A stretch of DNA of 15,819 nt from CAYTUI01 sp964441335 (GTDB lineage Bacteria; Patescibacteriota; Patescibacteriia; UBA1558; 2-01-FULL-52-15), in NCBI GenBank assembly GCA_964441335.1, contig CAYTUI010000032.1:1-15819 (forward strand). The letters run 5' to 3'. A program made the translations under genes and the position numbers. The stretch's first letter is position 1, and every line of letters begins with the position of its first letter. Shown piece by piece: positions 5,117 to 12,755 of this stretch. The notes beneath the pieces were generated by a model. It was not told the DNA's origin. It ran no database searches and saw only the letters and a list, made by a program, of their open reading frames with translations.

Positions 5117-6385
5117 TCAATCATAATCTCTCATCACCAGCTGGGCGTCAACCTGCTTGACTGTTTCAATAACAACGGCCACCACGATTAACAAACTGGT
5201 ACCGCCAACAGTTAAAGTGGCAATACCGGTTAACGGTGCCACCAAAATTGGCAAAATAGCTACGATACCCAAGAACAACGCTCCGGCCAAAATTATTCTG
5301 TTCATAACCGAGCCCAAATAATCTGAAGTATGGGTGCCCGGTCTAATGCCCGGAATAAACCCACCTTGCTTCTGCAGATTCTCCGCAATTTGCTCCGGCT
5401 TGAAAACCACCGCAGTATAAAAATAAGTAAAGATAAAAACCATCAGGAAATAAATGACGCCGTAAAAAGTTTGGTTGGCAAATAATCTGATAGTTGCTAA
5501 AGCCGCACTGGCCACCCACGGTATATTGGATGTCTGCAAAAACTGACCAACCATAGGCGGAATCAGAATAACTGAAATGGCAAAGATAATTGGAATAACA
5601 CCGGCCTGATTAACACGTAAAGGCAAATACGTGTTAGCTCCGCCGACTGTTTTATTACCGACCACACGTCGGGCATACGATACCGGAATATTTCTCTGCC
5701 CTTCGGAAATAATAACAATCGCTACAATTGTGATCAAAGCAATAGCTATAAATAAAAGCATGCTAAAAACCTGTGATGACGGGTCAAAAACAGCGAAGGT
5801 GTTGGCGAAGGTTGTCGGTAAGGTCGCTACGATACCAGCGAAAATCATTAAGGAAATACCGTTGCCGACCTTCTTTTCAGTTATCAGCTCGCCCAGCCAC
5901 ATCATGAATACGCTACCTGCGGTAGTAATTAAAATTGCCGTCACCCATTGAAAAATGGTCAGACTGCCGAGTAATCCACCACCTTGTCGTTGTAATAGAA
6001 TAATAAAGCTATAAGCCTGAATAGCGGCTAACGGCACCGTCAATAAACGGGTATACTGACTAATTCTCTTTTGACCGGCTTCGCCCTCTTTTTGTATTGC
6101 CTCTAACTTCGGGACAATCATCACCAATAATTGAAAAATAATGGAAGCGGTAATGTAGGGACTGACACCCAACATCATAATTGAAAAATTCTGCAGACCG
6201 CCACCAGAAAATAAGTTAATCAAGCCCAATATCTGATTGGAGCCAAAAAAAGCGGCTAAGTTCTGGGGATTAATTCCGGGAATAGGAATGTGAGCGGCAA
6301 ATCTGTAAACAATCAAAATAAACAAAACAAAAAATATCTTGTTACGGACGTCTTTCGCTTTCCAAATTTGTTTAAGTCGATTCAT
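5117..6385 (-). CDS. secY: Protein translocase channel subunit SecY
   Basis: This 422-residue integral membrane protein forms the channel through which the Sec system exports and inserts proteins. About ten hydrophobic segments are visible. Family landmarks include the N-terminal VRNKIFFVLFILIVYRFAAHIPIPGIN, the MLGVSPYITASIIFQLL region, the cytosolic RRVVGNK-type loop, and FIPGIRPGTHTSDYL leading into the last helices. Length is normal. Unlike most genes here it has a likely SD (AGAGG, 3 nt before the ATG). It is the final gene of the spc operon in this genome: a terminator follows 39 nt after the stop codon rather than adk. Confidence 0.98.
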   Translation of the reverse strand: MNRLKQIWKAKDVRNKIFFVLFILIVYRFAAHIPIPGINPQNLAAFFGSNQILGLINLFSGGGLQNFSIMMLGVSPYITASIIFQLLVMIVPKLEAIQKEGEAGQKRISQYTRLLTVPLAAIQAYSFIILLQRQGGGLLGSLTIFQWVTAILITTAGSVFMMWLGELITEKKVGNGISLMIFAGIVATLPTTFANTFAVFDPSSQVFSMLLFIAIALITIVAIVIISEGQRNIPVSYARRVVGNKTVGGANTYLPLRVNQAGVIPIIFAISVILIPPMVGQFLQTSNIPWVASAALATIRLFANQTFYGVIYFLMVFIFTYFYTAVVFKPEQIAENLQKQGGFIPGIRPGTHTSDYLGSVMNRIILAGALFLGIVAILPILVAPLTGIATLTVGGTSLLIVVAVVIETVKQVDAQLVMRDYD

Positions 6386-6475
6386 ATCCTCTGAAATTGG
6401 TAATTGGTAATTTGTAATTAGGGTTCGCCCCCATTACAGCTTACTAATTACAAACTACTAATTACTAATTACAAA
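6386..6475. repeat. Palindromic word-repeat spacer between rplO and secY
   Basis: The left arm is made of GGTAATT words (6398-6420), the hinge is GGGTTCGCCCCC (6421-6432), and the right arm carries TACTAATTACAAACTAC-type words (6433-6475). The arms are complementary with mismatches. Stop trinucleotides (TAA, TAG) are dense on both strands. Confidence 0.75.
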
Positions 6476-6949
6476 CTACTTCTTCTTCGCCGTCTTTATT
6501 CTAACACCTAAGGTCTCTATTTGACCACCGGCGTTAACGATTGCCTGCCTAGCGGTCTTGGAAAAAGCATAAGCCTGAACAGTCAATTTCTTGCTCAATT
6601 TACCTTTGGATAATATTTTATAAGTTCTGGCGGATTTCTTTAACAAGCCGGCTTTAAAAAGTTTTTTGGCTGTCACAATCTCACCATTGGCAAATAACTT
6701 CTCCAAAGACTCCAAATTAATAGCCACCGGCGCCTCTTTCAAAGAGCGGAAACCGCGCTTTTTAGGTATGCGCAATATATAACCTTTAACACCTTTAGCA
6801 GTCAAACCTTTTTTACCGCCTGAACGGGAGCGCTGACCCTTCATACCGCGGCCTGAATAAGTACCGGTGCTGGCATTACCACGACCCACTCTTTTTTTTC
6901 TGTGAGTAGAGCCGGTTGATTTTTTCAAATTGTGTAAACCTAAGGTCAT
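6476..6949 (-). CDS. rplO: 50S ribosomal protein L15 (uL15)
   Basis: The protein has 157 residues. The glycine/arginine-rich N-terminal tail (KRVGRGNASTGTYSGRGMKGQRSRSGG, about 19-45) that threads into 23S rRNA and the C-terminal globular domain are both clear. It starts only 6 nt after the rpsE stop codon, so the usual rpmD (uL30) gene between rpsE and rplO is missing. No SD is seen before the ATG. Length is slightly above the common 145-150. Confidence 0.98.
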   Translation of the reverse strand: MTLGLHNLKKSTGSTHRKKRVGRGNASTGTYSGRGMKGQRSRSGGKKGLTAKGVKGYILRIPKKRGFRSLKEAPVAINLESLEKLFANGEIVTAKKLFKAGLLKKSARTYKILSKGKLSKKLTVQAYAFSKTARQAIVNAGGQIETLGVRIKTAKKK

Positions 6950-6955
6950 GATAAT

Positions 6956-7657
6956 TTATTTACTTTTTTTATTATCTGCATCAGTTTTCTTGCTGTCTTT
7001 ATTTGTTTGATTATGATCAGCGGCCACATTCGCACCCTGTTCTTTAACTAACTCGGATTTCTCCAGTCGCTGGCCATATTTCAAATTAGCTAAAGCTTTA
7101 AAAACTGCCTGCACATTATTAATCTTATTATTGGAGCCCAAAATCTTGGCTGACACATCCTGAATACCGCTTAAGGCCAGAACTGAACGAACCGCTCCGC
7201 CGGCTTTAATACCGCTACCTTTCTTAGCCGGTTTTATCAAAACTCTGGCTGCCTTAAATTTTACCTTAATTGGATGAGGAATGGTACCGTCAACAGTCTT
7301 AACAGTAATCAAATGCTTCTTGGCCTTATTAACAGCCTTATTGATAGCAATGGAAACATCAGCGCCCTTAGCTACTGCCCAACCAATTTTACCTTTACGG
7401 TCGCCGATTATCATACAGGCTCTAAAACGCATTCTCTTACCGCCGGCCATCACGCGGGTGACACGGGCCAAATCAATCATCACCTGATCAAACTCATCCT
7501 TCTCCCGGGGAGTAGGTCTACGGCCACGACCGCCCTTTTGACGGTTATCGTTGCCTCGTCTCATACCCGAATCAAACCGACTATTTTTTGGTCTAGCGGT
7601 TGTTGGTTTGTCAGTCGTTGTTGCCGGACTGTTAGATTTTACTTTTTCCTCAGACAT
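6956..7657 (-). CDS. rpsE: 30S ribosomal protein S5 (uS5), with terminal extensions
   Basis: The S5 core runs from about residue 53 (DEFDQVMIDLARVTRVMAGG) through the S5 double-stranded RNA-binding motif with GDRKGKIGW near 86-93 and on to NVQAVFKALANLK. S5 sits near the mRNA entry site and contributes to decoding accuracy. At 233 residues it is much longer than the usual ~165. It has an Arg/Gly/Lys-rich disordered N-terminal tail of about 50 residues and a charged C-terminal tail of about 40 (ending DSKKTDADNKKSK). The start has no SD. Confidence 0.98.
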   Translation of the reverse strand: MSEEKVKSNSPATTTDKPTTARPKNSRFDSGMRRGNDNRQKGGRGRRPTPREKDEFDQVMIDLARVTRVMAGGKRMRFRACMIIGDRKGKIGWAVAKGADVSIAINKAVNKAKKHLITVKTVDGTIPHPIKVKFKAARVLIKPAKKGSGIKAGGAVRSVLALSGIQDVSAKILGSNNKINNVQAVFKALANLKYGQRLEKSELVKEQGANVAADHNQTNKDSKKTDADNKKSK

Positions 7658-7795
7658 GTGTTTATAAAATTATAATATTCAAATCACAAATAGCAAACAA
7701 ATCACAAATTCTAAATTCCAATTTTTCAAACTTTTTTGAATTTTGATTATTTAATATTGACATTTGTTTGATATTTGAAATTTGATTTTTGGTAC
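7658..7795. repeat. AT-rich palindromic word-repeat spacer between rplR and rpsE
   Basis: CAAATCACAAAT-type words occupy about 7680-7735 and the complementary ATTTGTTTGATATTTG-type words about 7757-7790, around a T/A-rich centre. The pairing is imperfect but long. No coding region is seen. Confidence 0.65.
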
Positions 7796-8149
7796 TTAAA
7801 ATTCAAGACCGCCATGTCTGGCGCCATCTGCCAAAGCTTTAATTTGACCGTGATATCTGTATTTGCCTTTATCAAAAACAACAGTCTCAATTTTTTTGGC
7901 TTTGGCTTTTTCAGCAATCAATTTACCGACAGCTTCGGCCATAGGCATACCGGACAGCTTGTCTTTAATCTCACTGTCTTTAGCCGATACCAAAGTAGCT
8001 CTCTTACTGTCATCAATAATCTGAGCGTAAATGTGCTTTAGGCTTCTGTGAACGGTTAAACGAGGTCTGTCGGTATTGGAAATTTTTGACCTAGTTCTGA
8101 TCTGTCGGCGTTTAGCCAAGCGTTGCTTATTTTTTTGTCTATCTTTCAT
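7796..8149 (-). CDS. rplR: 50S ribosomal protein L18 (uL18)
   Basis: This 117-residue protein has the uL18 pattern: a basic N-terminus (RLAKRRQIRTRSKI), RPRLTVHRSLKHIYAQIIDD, and the C-terminal FDKGKYRYHGQIKALADGARHGGLEF signature. It binds 5S rRNA together with L5 in the central protuberance. It follows rplF by 5 nt, the standard spc order. Length is typical. Confidence 0.98.
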   Translation of the reverse strand: MKDRQKNKQRLAKRRQIRTRSKISNTDRPRLTVHRSLKHIYAQIIDDSKRATLVSAKDSEIKDKLSGMPMAEAVGKLIAEKAKAKKIETVVFDKGKYRYHGQIKALADGARHGGLEF

Positions 8150-8154
8150 ATATT

Positions 8155-8700
8155 TTAACCTGAGGATTTAACAACTTTTCCGGCCTTGCGTCGGATAGTC
8201 TCATCAGCATACTTAATGCCCTTGCCTTTATAAGGTTCCGGTTTTTTAATCTCACGTATTTCAGCCGCCGATTGACCGACTAAATGTCTGTCAATTCCTT
8301 CAATCGTAATGACATTTTTTTCAACTGAAATCTTAATGCCTTCCGGAAAGGGATAATTAACCGGGTGAGAAAAACCGACATTTAAAAGTAAACTATTACC
8401 CTGAATGGCCGCCTTAAAACCAATACCGTTAATCTCTAATTGTTTTTTAAAACCCTGGGTCACGCCGACAACCATATTATTCAGTAAAGCTCTGGTTAAA
8501 CCCCAAAGAGCTCGCTGATTTTTATCCTCTGGTTTAGGCACGCTGACAATTAAATTACTGTCCTGAAGCTCAACCTTAACAACCGGATGAAGTTCCATTT
8601 TAAGACTTCCCTTCGGTCCCTTAACCTCAACCTGCTGGCCGTTAATAGTAGCGGTCACGCCTGAGATTATTTCAATTGGTTTTTTTCCTACTCTGGACAT
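8155..8700 (-). CDS. rplF: 50S ribosomal protein L6 (uL6)
   Basis: The protein has 181 residues with the usual two-domain uL6 layout. It starts MSRVGKKPIEI and ends with the conserved basic motif PEPYKGKGIKYADETIRRKAGK. It lies near the sarcin-ricin loop and factor-binding site of the large subunit. It is 13 nt downstream of rpsH and 5 nt upstream of rplR. No SD is seen. Length is normal. Confidence 0.98.
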   Translation of the reverse strand: MSRVGKKPIEIISGVTATINGQQVEVKGPKGSLKMELHPVVKVELQDSNLIVSVPKPEDKNQRALWGLTRALLNNMVVGVTQGFKKQLEINGIGFKAAIQGNSLLLNVGFSHPVNYPFPEGIKISVEKNVITIEGIDRHLVGQSAAEIREIKKPEPYKGKGIKYADETIRRKAGKVVKSSG

Positions 8701-8713
8701 TGTCGTTATTTAT

Positions 8714-9130
8714 TTACCAAATTTCAAACATTAACTCTCCCCCAACCATTTCTTTGCGGGCCTGTTTATTAGTTCGTAAACCGGCCGAAGTGGACAAAAC
8801 TGCCAAACCCAAACCGTTCAAAACTGTCGGCAATTTTTCTACAGTCACATACACTCTTTTGCTAGGCTTACTGATTCTTCGGATATGTCTGATATATGGC
8901 ACACCGTTAGAACGATATTTCAAAACCAATCGTAGTTGAGCATAAGTAGGAGCTTTCTCCCCCTTGGGGTCAGCTTCAATTTTCTCAACCTTTAAAATAT
9001 ATTTTTCCTGTTCCAAAACCCTAGCTATCTCATGCTTGATCCTGGAGTACGGTAAAACTATGTCAGCTTTTCTGACAGCCATGGCATTCCGGATCCGGGT
9101 TAACATATCTGCGATTGTATCTGATGGCAT
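8714..9130 (-). CDS. rpsH: 30S ribosomal protein S8 (uS8)
   Basis: The protein has 138 residues. The N-terminal DTIADMLTRIRNA motif and the C-terminal GLAVLSTSAGLRTNKQARKE signature are clear. S8 binds helix 21 of 16S rRNA and in E. coli acts as translational repressor of the spc operon. I did not find an obvious S8 operator mimic near rplE here. Length is slightly above the usual 130. Its leader is AT-rich without SD. Confidence 0.98.
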   Translation of the reverse strand: MPSDTIADMLTRIRNAMAVRKADIVLPYSRIKHEIARVLEQEKYILKVEKIEADPKGEKAPTYAQLRLVLKYRSNGVPYIRHIRRISKPSKRVYVTVEKLPTVLNGLGLAVLSTSAGLRTNKQARKEMVGGELMFEIW

Positions 9131-9205
9131 TTTACTTATTAACTCTTAATACTTAATACTCTCAATTAATCTATTAATCAATTATTCTATTATTCAATGG
9201 ACCGT
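9131..9205. repeat. AT-rich word-repeat spacer between rpsN and rpsH
   Basis: Repeated TTAATAC words (about 9146-9162) are followed by TTAATCTATTAATC and TATTCTATTATTC words (9164-9199). A similar AT-rich block occurs at about 13381-13420. The arms are weakly complementary. Confidence 0.5.
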
Positions 9206-9400
9206 CTACCAGCTGGATTTGGTTATACCTGGTAATTCACCTTTGGTAGCCAATTCTCTGAAACAAATCCTGCAAAGTTTAAACTTTCTCATGTAACCGC
9301 TCTTTTTCCCGCAACGCCAGCAACGGCGAACAACCCTGGTTGAATATTTCGGTTTAACCAGGGATCTTTTAGATTTTACTATTTGTGCTTCTGTTGCCAT
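9206..9400 (-). CDS. rpsN: 30S ribosomal protein S14 type Z (uS14, zinc-binding)
   Basis: This short 64-residue S14 carries four cysteines in two CxxC pairs (C27/C30 and C43/C46), the zinc-binding form, in place of the ~100-residue zinc-free form of E. coli. The C-terminal GELPGITKSSW is the family signature. It lies in the head of the small subunit. The N-terminus is about 3-5 residues longer than usual. Confidence 0.98.
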   Translation of the reverse strand: MATEAQIVKSKRSLVKPKYSTRVVRRCWRCGKKSGYMRKFKLCRICFRELATKGELPGITKSSW

Positions 9401-9466
9401 ATTTTAACTTGTAGCTTGTAGCTTTTAGCTTGTAGTTTTACCTAGAAGCTATAAGCTAAAAGCTAA
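9401..9466. repeat. Palindromic word-repeat spacer between rplE and rpsN
   Basis: Left-arm words are TTGTAGCTTGTAGC. TAGCTTTTAGCTT (9419-9431) is matched by its exact complement AAGCTAAAAGCTA (9453-9465), a 13-bp stem with a 21-nt loop region. The right arm ends just before the rplE stop codon. Confidence 0.8.
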
Positions 9467-10012
9467 TTACTTACTTTTAAACGGAAATCCCAAACTTTTT
9501 AATAATGCTAAACATTCCTTATTATCTTTAGCGGTAGTATTAATGGCTGCTTCCAAACCATGCACTTTTTCTACTTCATCTGATCTGATTTCCGGAAAAA
9601 TTATATTCTCCCTAATTCCTAAAATATAATTACCGTTATTGTCAAAACCTGTTTTTGGATCCAAACCGTGAAAATCTCTCATATTCGGAATGGTAAAGTC
9701 AACCAGTTTTTCAATAAAATCATACATGCGCTGACCTCGCAAAGTTACTTTAGCGCCAACAATCATACCCTGTCTAATTTTAAAATTGGAAATTGATTTC
9801 TTAGCCTTTTGTAAAGTCGGCTTCTGACCGCTAATTTTAATCAGGGTTGCGACAGCCACATCTGTAAATGTCTTATCACTTAACGATTTGCTTAAACCGA
9901 CATTCAAAACAACCTTGCGTAATTTTGGCAAAGCCATAACGTTATCTATACCCAATTCTTTCATCAATTTGGGGGCGGCAACTGTGTCAAATTTTTTCTT
10001 TAAATCACTCAT
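9467..10012 (-). CDS. rplE: 50S ribosomal protein L5 (uL5)
   Basis: The protein has 181 residues. LRKVVLNVGLSKS, GQKPTLQKAKKSISNFKIRQGMIVGAKVTLRGQRMYDFI and the C-terminal segment with GIRENIIFPEI identify uL5. It binds 5S rRNA and contacts P-site tRNA. Length is normal. The start is preceded by an A-rich leader without SD and by the 18-nt sequence shared with the rplX leader. Confidence 0.98.
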   Translation of the reverse strand: MSDLKKKFDTVAAPKLMKELGIDNVMALPKLRKVVLNVGLSKSLSDKTFTDVAVATLIKISGQKPTLQKAKKSISNFKIRQGMIVGAKVTLRGQRMYDFIEKLVDFTIPNMRDFHGLDPKTGFDNNGNYILGIRENIIFPEIRSDEVEKVHGLEAAINTTAKDNKECLALLKSLGFPFKSK

Positions 10013-10082
10013 GTTGTTTATTATGTGTTGATGTGTAAAATGTTTTCTCCCTCATTCCTCACTCCTCAATCCTTATTCCTCA
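10013..10082. repeat. Word-repeat spacer between rplX and rplE
   Basis: TTATGTGTTGATGTGTAA (10021-10038) is repeated exactly at 10400-10417 in the next spacer. CTCATTCCTCACTCC-type words (10050-10089) form the other arm. Read as mRNA this arm is GAGGAAUGAGG-like, with stops in several frames. Confidence 0.75.
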
Positions 10083-10391
10083 TTACTCTATTATCGCCTG
10101 ACACTTACGGCACTGTCTTTTTTTATTCTTACCTTCAATATTAATTTTCACTCTGGTAGTTTTATTACACTTGGGGCAAACCAGCATTACCTTAGATGTC
10201 TTTAATGGCCCGAAAAACTCAATGCGCTGACCTTTATCGCCCTTCTTCTGCGGTCTAATGTGCTTATACATCTTGTTAACACCGTCAACCACAATCAAAT
10301 CTTCCTTCGGCAAAACCTGGGTTACCTTGCCGGTCTTCCCCTTATTTTTGCCGCTCTGGATAATGACTGTATCTTTTACTTTGATATTCAT
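10083..10391 (-). CDS. rplX: 50S ribosomal protein L24 (uL24)
   Basis: This 102-residue protein has an N-terminal KOW motif (KDTVIIQSGKNKGKTGKVTQVLP). The C-terminal part has two cysteine pairs (C72/C75 and C94/C97), a zinc ribbon seen in many bacterial L24 proteins. L24 starts large-subunit assembly. Spacing and order are standard for the operon, except for the repeat-filled gaps on either side. Confidence 0.98.
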   Translation of the reverse strand: MNIKVKDTVIIQSGKNKGKTGKVTQVLPKEDLIVVDGVNKMYKHIRPQKKGDKGQRIEFFGPLKTSKVMLVCPKCNKTTRVKINIEGKNKKRQCRKCQAIIE

Positions 10392-10472
10392 ATTATTGAT
10401 TATGTGTTGATGTGTAATGTGTTATGTGTGCAAAGGATTCTCCTCATTCCTTATTCCCCATTACTCATTACT
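10392..10472. repeat. Word-repeat spacer between rplN and rplX
   Basis: TTATGTGTTGATGTGTAA (10400-10417) copies the preceding spacer. It continues with TGTGTTATGTGTG words, a hinge CAAAGGATTC (10431-10440), and CTCATTCCTTATTCCCC/ATTACTC words (10443-10471). Confidence 0.75.
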
Positions 10473-10844
10473 CTATAATACCTCCGGTGCTAATGAATTA
10501 ATCTTGATAAAACCCCTGGCCCTTAGCTCTCTGGCGACTGGTCCGAAAATACGGGTTGCTCTGGGCTCTTTATTCTTCTTATCAATAATCACAACCGCAT
10601 TATCGTCAAATCTGATATAGGTTCCGTCCTTGCGTCTTAGTTCCTTATGCTGACGAACTACCACAGCATGCACCACATCGCCCTTCTTAACCTGATTATG
10701 AGGCTGGGCTTCTTTAACAGCGCAAGTTATAATATCCCCAATTTGAGCATATCTTTTCTGATATCCACCCAAGACACGAATACACTTAACGCGTTTGGCG
10801 CCAGAGTTATCGGCTACTTTTAATAATGTTTCTGGTTGTATCAT
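10473..10844 (-). CDS. rplN: 50S ribosomal protein L14 (uL14)
   Basis: The protein has 123 residues, the standard length. It begins MIQPETLLKVADNSGAKRVKCIRVLGG and ends with FGPVARELRARGFIKINSLAPEVL, both diagnostic. L14 forms intersubunit bridges and is the binding site of the silencing factor RsfS. No SD is visible. Confidence 0.99.
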   Translation of the reverse strand: MIQPETLLKVADNSGAKRVKCIRVLGGYQKRYAQIGDIITCAVKEAQPHNQVKKGDVVHAVVVRQHKELRRKDGTYIRFDDNAVVIIDKKNKEPRATRIFGPVARELRARGFIKINSLAPEVL

Positions 10845-10965
10845 TGATCTATGTTATGAGGTATTAGGTATGAGGTATTAGGTAATGGTGGGGAGGCATA
10901 ACGTCGCCTAACACCTTCGGCCACAGGCCGATCGCCCCCTGGGCGAAATACCTATCTCCTATCTC
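10845..10965. repeat. Word-repeat spacer with double mini-hairpin between rpsQ and rplN
   Basis: GAGGTATTAGGTAT words (10858-10884) form the left arm. Two tandem GC-rich hairpins follow: CGGCC-ACA-GGCCG (10918-10930) and CGCCC-CCT-GGGCG (10933-10945). CCTATCTCCTATCTCC words (10951-10970) form the complementary arm and run into the rpsQ stop. The design is close to the spacer upstream of adk. Confidence 0.8.
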
Positions 10966-11223
10966 CTATTTCCCTATCTTCTTAATCACTCTCCATCTTT
11001 TATCTTTGGACATTGGTCGACAGCCCTCAATAATCACCTTATCACCAACATGATATTCATTCTTGTCATCGTGGGCCTTGTATTTATAAGACACCTTATA
11101 CTGTTTATGATATTTGGGGTGTTTTTTAAAACTAATAATCTGAACCACTACCGTTTTATCCATAGCATCACCAATAACGGTTCCTTCCAGTCTCTTTTTT
11201 CTGATAACTTTGGTATCTTTCAT
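10966..11223 (-). CDS. rpsQ: 30S ribosomal protein S17 (uS17)
   Basis: The 85-residue protein has the S17 OB-fold pattern: KRLEGTVIGDAMDKTVVVQI, HPKYHKQYKVSYKYKAHDDKNEYHVGDKVIIEGCRPMSKDKRW. It binds the 5' domain of 16S rRNA early in assembly. It lies 5 nt downstream of rpmC, the usual pairing. Length is normal. Confidence 0.98.
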   Translation of the reverse strand: MKDTKVIRKKRLEGTVIGDAMDKTVVVQIISFKKHPKYHKQYKVSYKYKAHDDKNEYHVGDKVIIEGCRPMSKDKRWRVIKKIGK

Positions 11224-11228
11224 AAACT

Positions 11229-11510
11229 TTATTTAACTTTAGCTACAACTTTTTTATCCGCCACCACTGCCTTTGATTCATCGGTCTTGGCAGAGTCTGA
11301 CTTTTTTGAAGTAGAACTGCTATTTGTAACACCAGAATTCAAGACTGTCAAGATTTGAGCAATAATCATCTTTAACTTACGAATCTCCCGGACACGTTTC
11401 AACTGATTATTGGCCACGCTGAATCGAAGCTCGCGCAATTTTACTCGCGATTCATTGAGCCGCTTCTGCAGATCATCGTGACTTAATTTTTTAATTTCCT
11501 TAAATTTCAT
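11229..11510 (-). CDS. rpmC: 50S ribosomal protein L29 (uL29), with C-terminal extension
   Basis: The first ~60 residues are the two-helix L29 fold (MKFKEIKKLSHDDLQKRL ... RVREIRKLKMIIAQILTVL) located at the peptide exit tunnel. The remaining ~35 residues form a Ser/Thr/Lys-rich, probably disordered tail (TNSSSTSKKSDSAK ... VVAKVK). At 93 residues it is longer than the common ~65. rpsQ follows at 5 nt. Confidence 0.97.
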   Translation of the reverse strand: MKFKEIKKLSHDDLQKRLNESRVKLRELRFSVANNQLKRVREIRKLKMIIAQILTVLNSGVTNSSSTSKKSDSAKTDESKAVVADKKVVAKVK

Positions 11511-11588
11511 ATTGTTAGTTTGGTAGCTTGGTAGATATGTAGTTTTGTAGTCCTTTCTACCAATCTACGTATCTACCACTCTACTGCT
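11511..11588. repeat. GGTAG/CTACC palindromic spacer between rplP and rpmC
   Basis: The left arm has TTTGGTAGCTTGGTAG words (11519-11549). The right arm has CTACCAATCTAC (11557-11568) and TCTACCACTCTACTGCTCTAC (11572-11592), running into the rplP 3' end. It belongs to the same word family as the spacers at 11997, 13428, 13801 and 14732. Confidence 0.8.
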
Positions 11589-11996
11589 CTACTTGCTAAT
11601 AAATCTCACTTTAACCGGTAATTTATGGCCGGCTAGGATTAAAGCCTCGCGCGCCATTTTTTCTTCCACGCCACTGATTTCAAACATCACTGTTCCGGGT
11701 CTGACAACTGCCACATAGTGATCAACAGCACCCTTTCCTTTTCCCATCGGCATTTCATTGCCTTTAGCGGTAATCGGTTTATCCGGAAAAATTCTGATCC
11801 AAACTTTACCACCACGCTGGGTAAAACCAGTAATAACACGTCTAGCCGCTTCAATCTGTCTGGAAGTTATCCAACCAGGATTCATTGATTTCAAACCATA
11901 TTGACCAAAGCTAACCAAAGTAGCGCGGGTTGCCTTACCTTTGATTTGATCGCCTCTTTGCCACTTGCGATGTTTAATTTTCTTTGGTGCTAACAT
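11589..11996 (-). CDS. rplP: 50S ribosomal protein L16 (uL16)
   Basis: The protein has 135 residues. MLAPKKIKHRKWQRG, TSRQIEAARRVITGFTQRGGKVWIRIFPDKPIT and MGKGKGAVDHYVAVVRPGTVMFEI are diagnostic. L16 helps position tRNA acceptor arms in the A site. Length is normal (about 136). The leader is AT-rich (CTAAAATT before ATG) with no SD. Confidence 0.99.
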   Translation of the reverse strand: MLAPKKIKHRKWQRGDQIKGKATRATLVSFGQYGLKSMNPGWITSRQIEAARRVITGFTQRGGKVWIRIFPDKPITAKGNEMPMGKGKGAVDHYVAVVRPGTVMFEISGVEEKMAREALILAGHKLPVKVRFISK

Positions 11997-12082
11997 AATT
12001 TTAGTTTGGTAGATTGGTAGTTAGGTAGTTTAGTAGTTCAAGCGTTTGCCCTACCAATCTACTTCTCTACCACTCTACTTAT
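11997..12082. repeat. GGTAG/CTACC palindromic spacer between rpsC and rplP
   Basis: The left arm has GGTAGATTGGTAGTTAGGTAG words (12008-12028), the hinge is CAAGCGTTTGCC (12039-12050), and the right arm starts CTACCAATCTAC (12051-12062). AAGCGTTTGCCCTACC (12040-12055) is the exact reverse complement of 13455-13470. Confidence 0.85.
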
Positions 12083-12754
12083 CTATTTACTCTTCTCCTC
12101 TTTCTTCTCTCCTTCTTTTTTTTCAAAATATAGACCTTTATAAATCCAGATCTTCAAACCGATAGCCCCATAGGTCGTTCTGGCCACGCCACGGGAGTAA
12201 TCAATGTCGGCTCTTAAGGTGTGTAGCGGAACTTTACCTTGGGTCAAAACTTCCCGTCTGGCAATATCCGCTCCATTTAAACGACCACTGATCAAAACCT
12301 TAACTCCTTCAGCGCCGGACTTCATAACCTTATCAATCGCCTGCTTCATCACGCGTCTGAAAGGAATTCTTTTTTCAATATCCGAAATCATTGTCTGTAG
12401 AACAGCACCAGCTGATAAATTCGGCTGTTCAATTTCCAGAATATTTATTTTCAAATTAACTTTGGCAGGGACAAATTTCTTGGCAATCTGGGCTTTCAAA
12501 TCTTCAATACCACTGCCACCGCGTCCGATAACTATACCAGGCTTAGCTACTTTAATACTGATGGTTACTTCACCGGGAGCACGTTCAATTTCAATCCTAT
12601 CAATACCGCTTTCTTGCAGTTTGGTTCTTAAAAATTTGCGCATTCTGATATCCTGCTCCAGCAAAGTGGCATAATTCTTATCGCCAAACCACTTGGATGA
12701 CCAGCTCTGGCTCATACCCATACGCATTATAATTGGATTGACTTTCTGTCCCAT
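12083..12754 (-). CDS. rpsC: 30S ribosomal protein S3 (uS3)
   Basis: I place the start at the ATG at 12754, which begins with the family's invariant MGQKVNP and gives 223 residues. A longer in-frame start would overlap rplV by 50 nt. A likely SD, AGGAG, ends 9 nt upstream inside the last rplV codons. The KH domain with KPGIVIGRGGSGIEDL (GRGG at 77-80) and the C-terminal domain with SGRLNGADIARRE are clear. S3 forms part of the mRNA entry channel. The C-terminus is Lys/Glu-rich. Confidence 0.98.
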   Translation of the reverse strand: MGQKVNPIIMRMGMSQSWSSKWFGDKNYATLLEQDIRMRKFLRTKLQESGIDRIEIERAPGEVTISIKVAKPGIVIGRGGSGIEDLKAQIAKKFVPAKVNLKINILEIEQPNLSAGAVLQTMISDIEKRIPFRRVMKQAIDKVMKSGAEGVKVLISGRLNGADIARREVLTQGKVPLHTLRADIDYSRGVARTTYGAIGLKIWIYKGLYFEKKEGEKKEEKSK

Positions 12755-12755
12755 A

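Noticed and set aside
5631..5951. Plus-strand open frame inside secY (and similar ones opposite rpsC, rpsE, rplB and rplD)
   Set aside because: These lie antisense to clear conserved genes, have no SD or promoter, and their translations resemble no protein family.
7757..7790. Plus-strand promoter starting at TTGACA (7757)
   Set aside because: No acceptable -10 occurs at 16-18 nt, and the only open frame downstream is a shadow of rplR.
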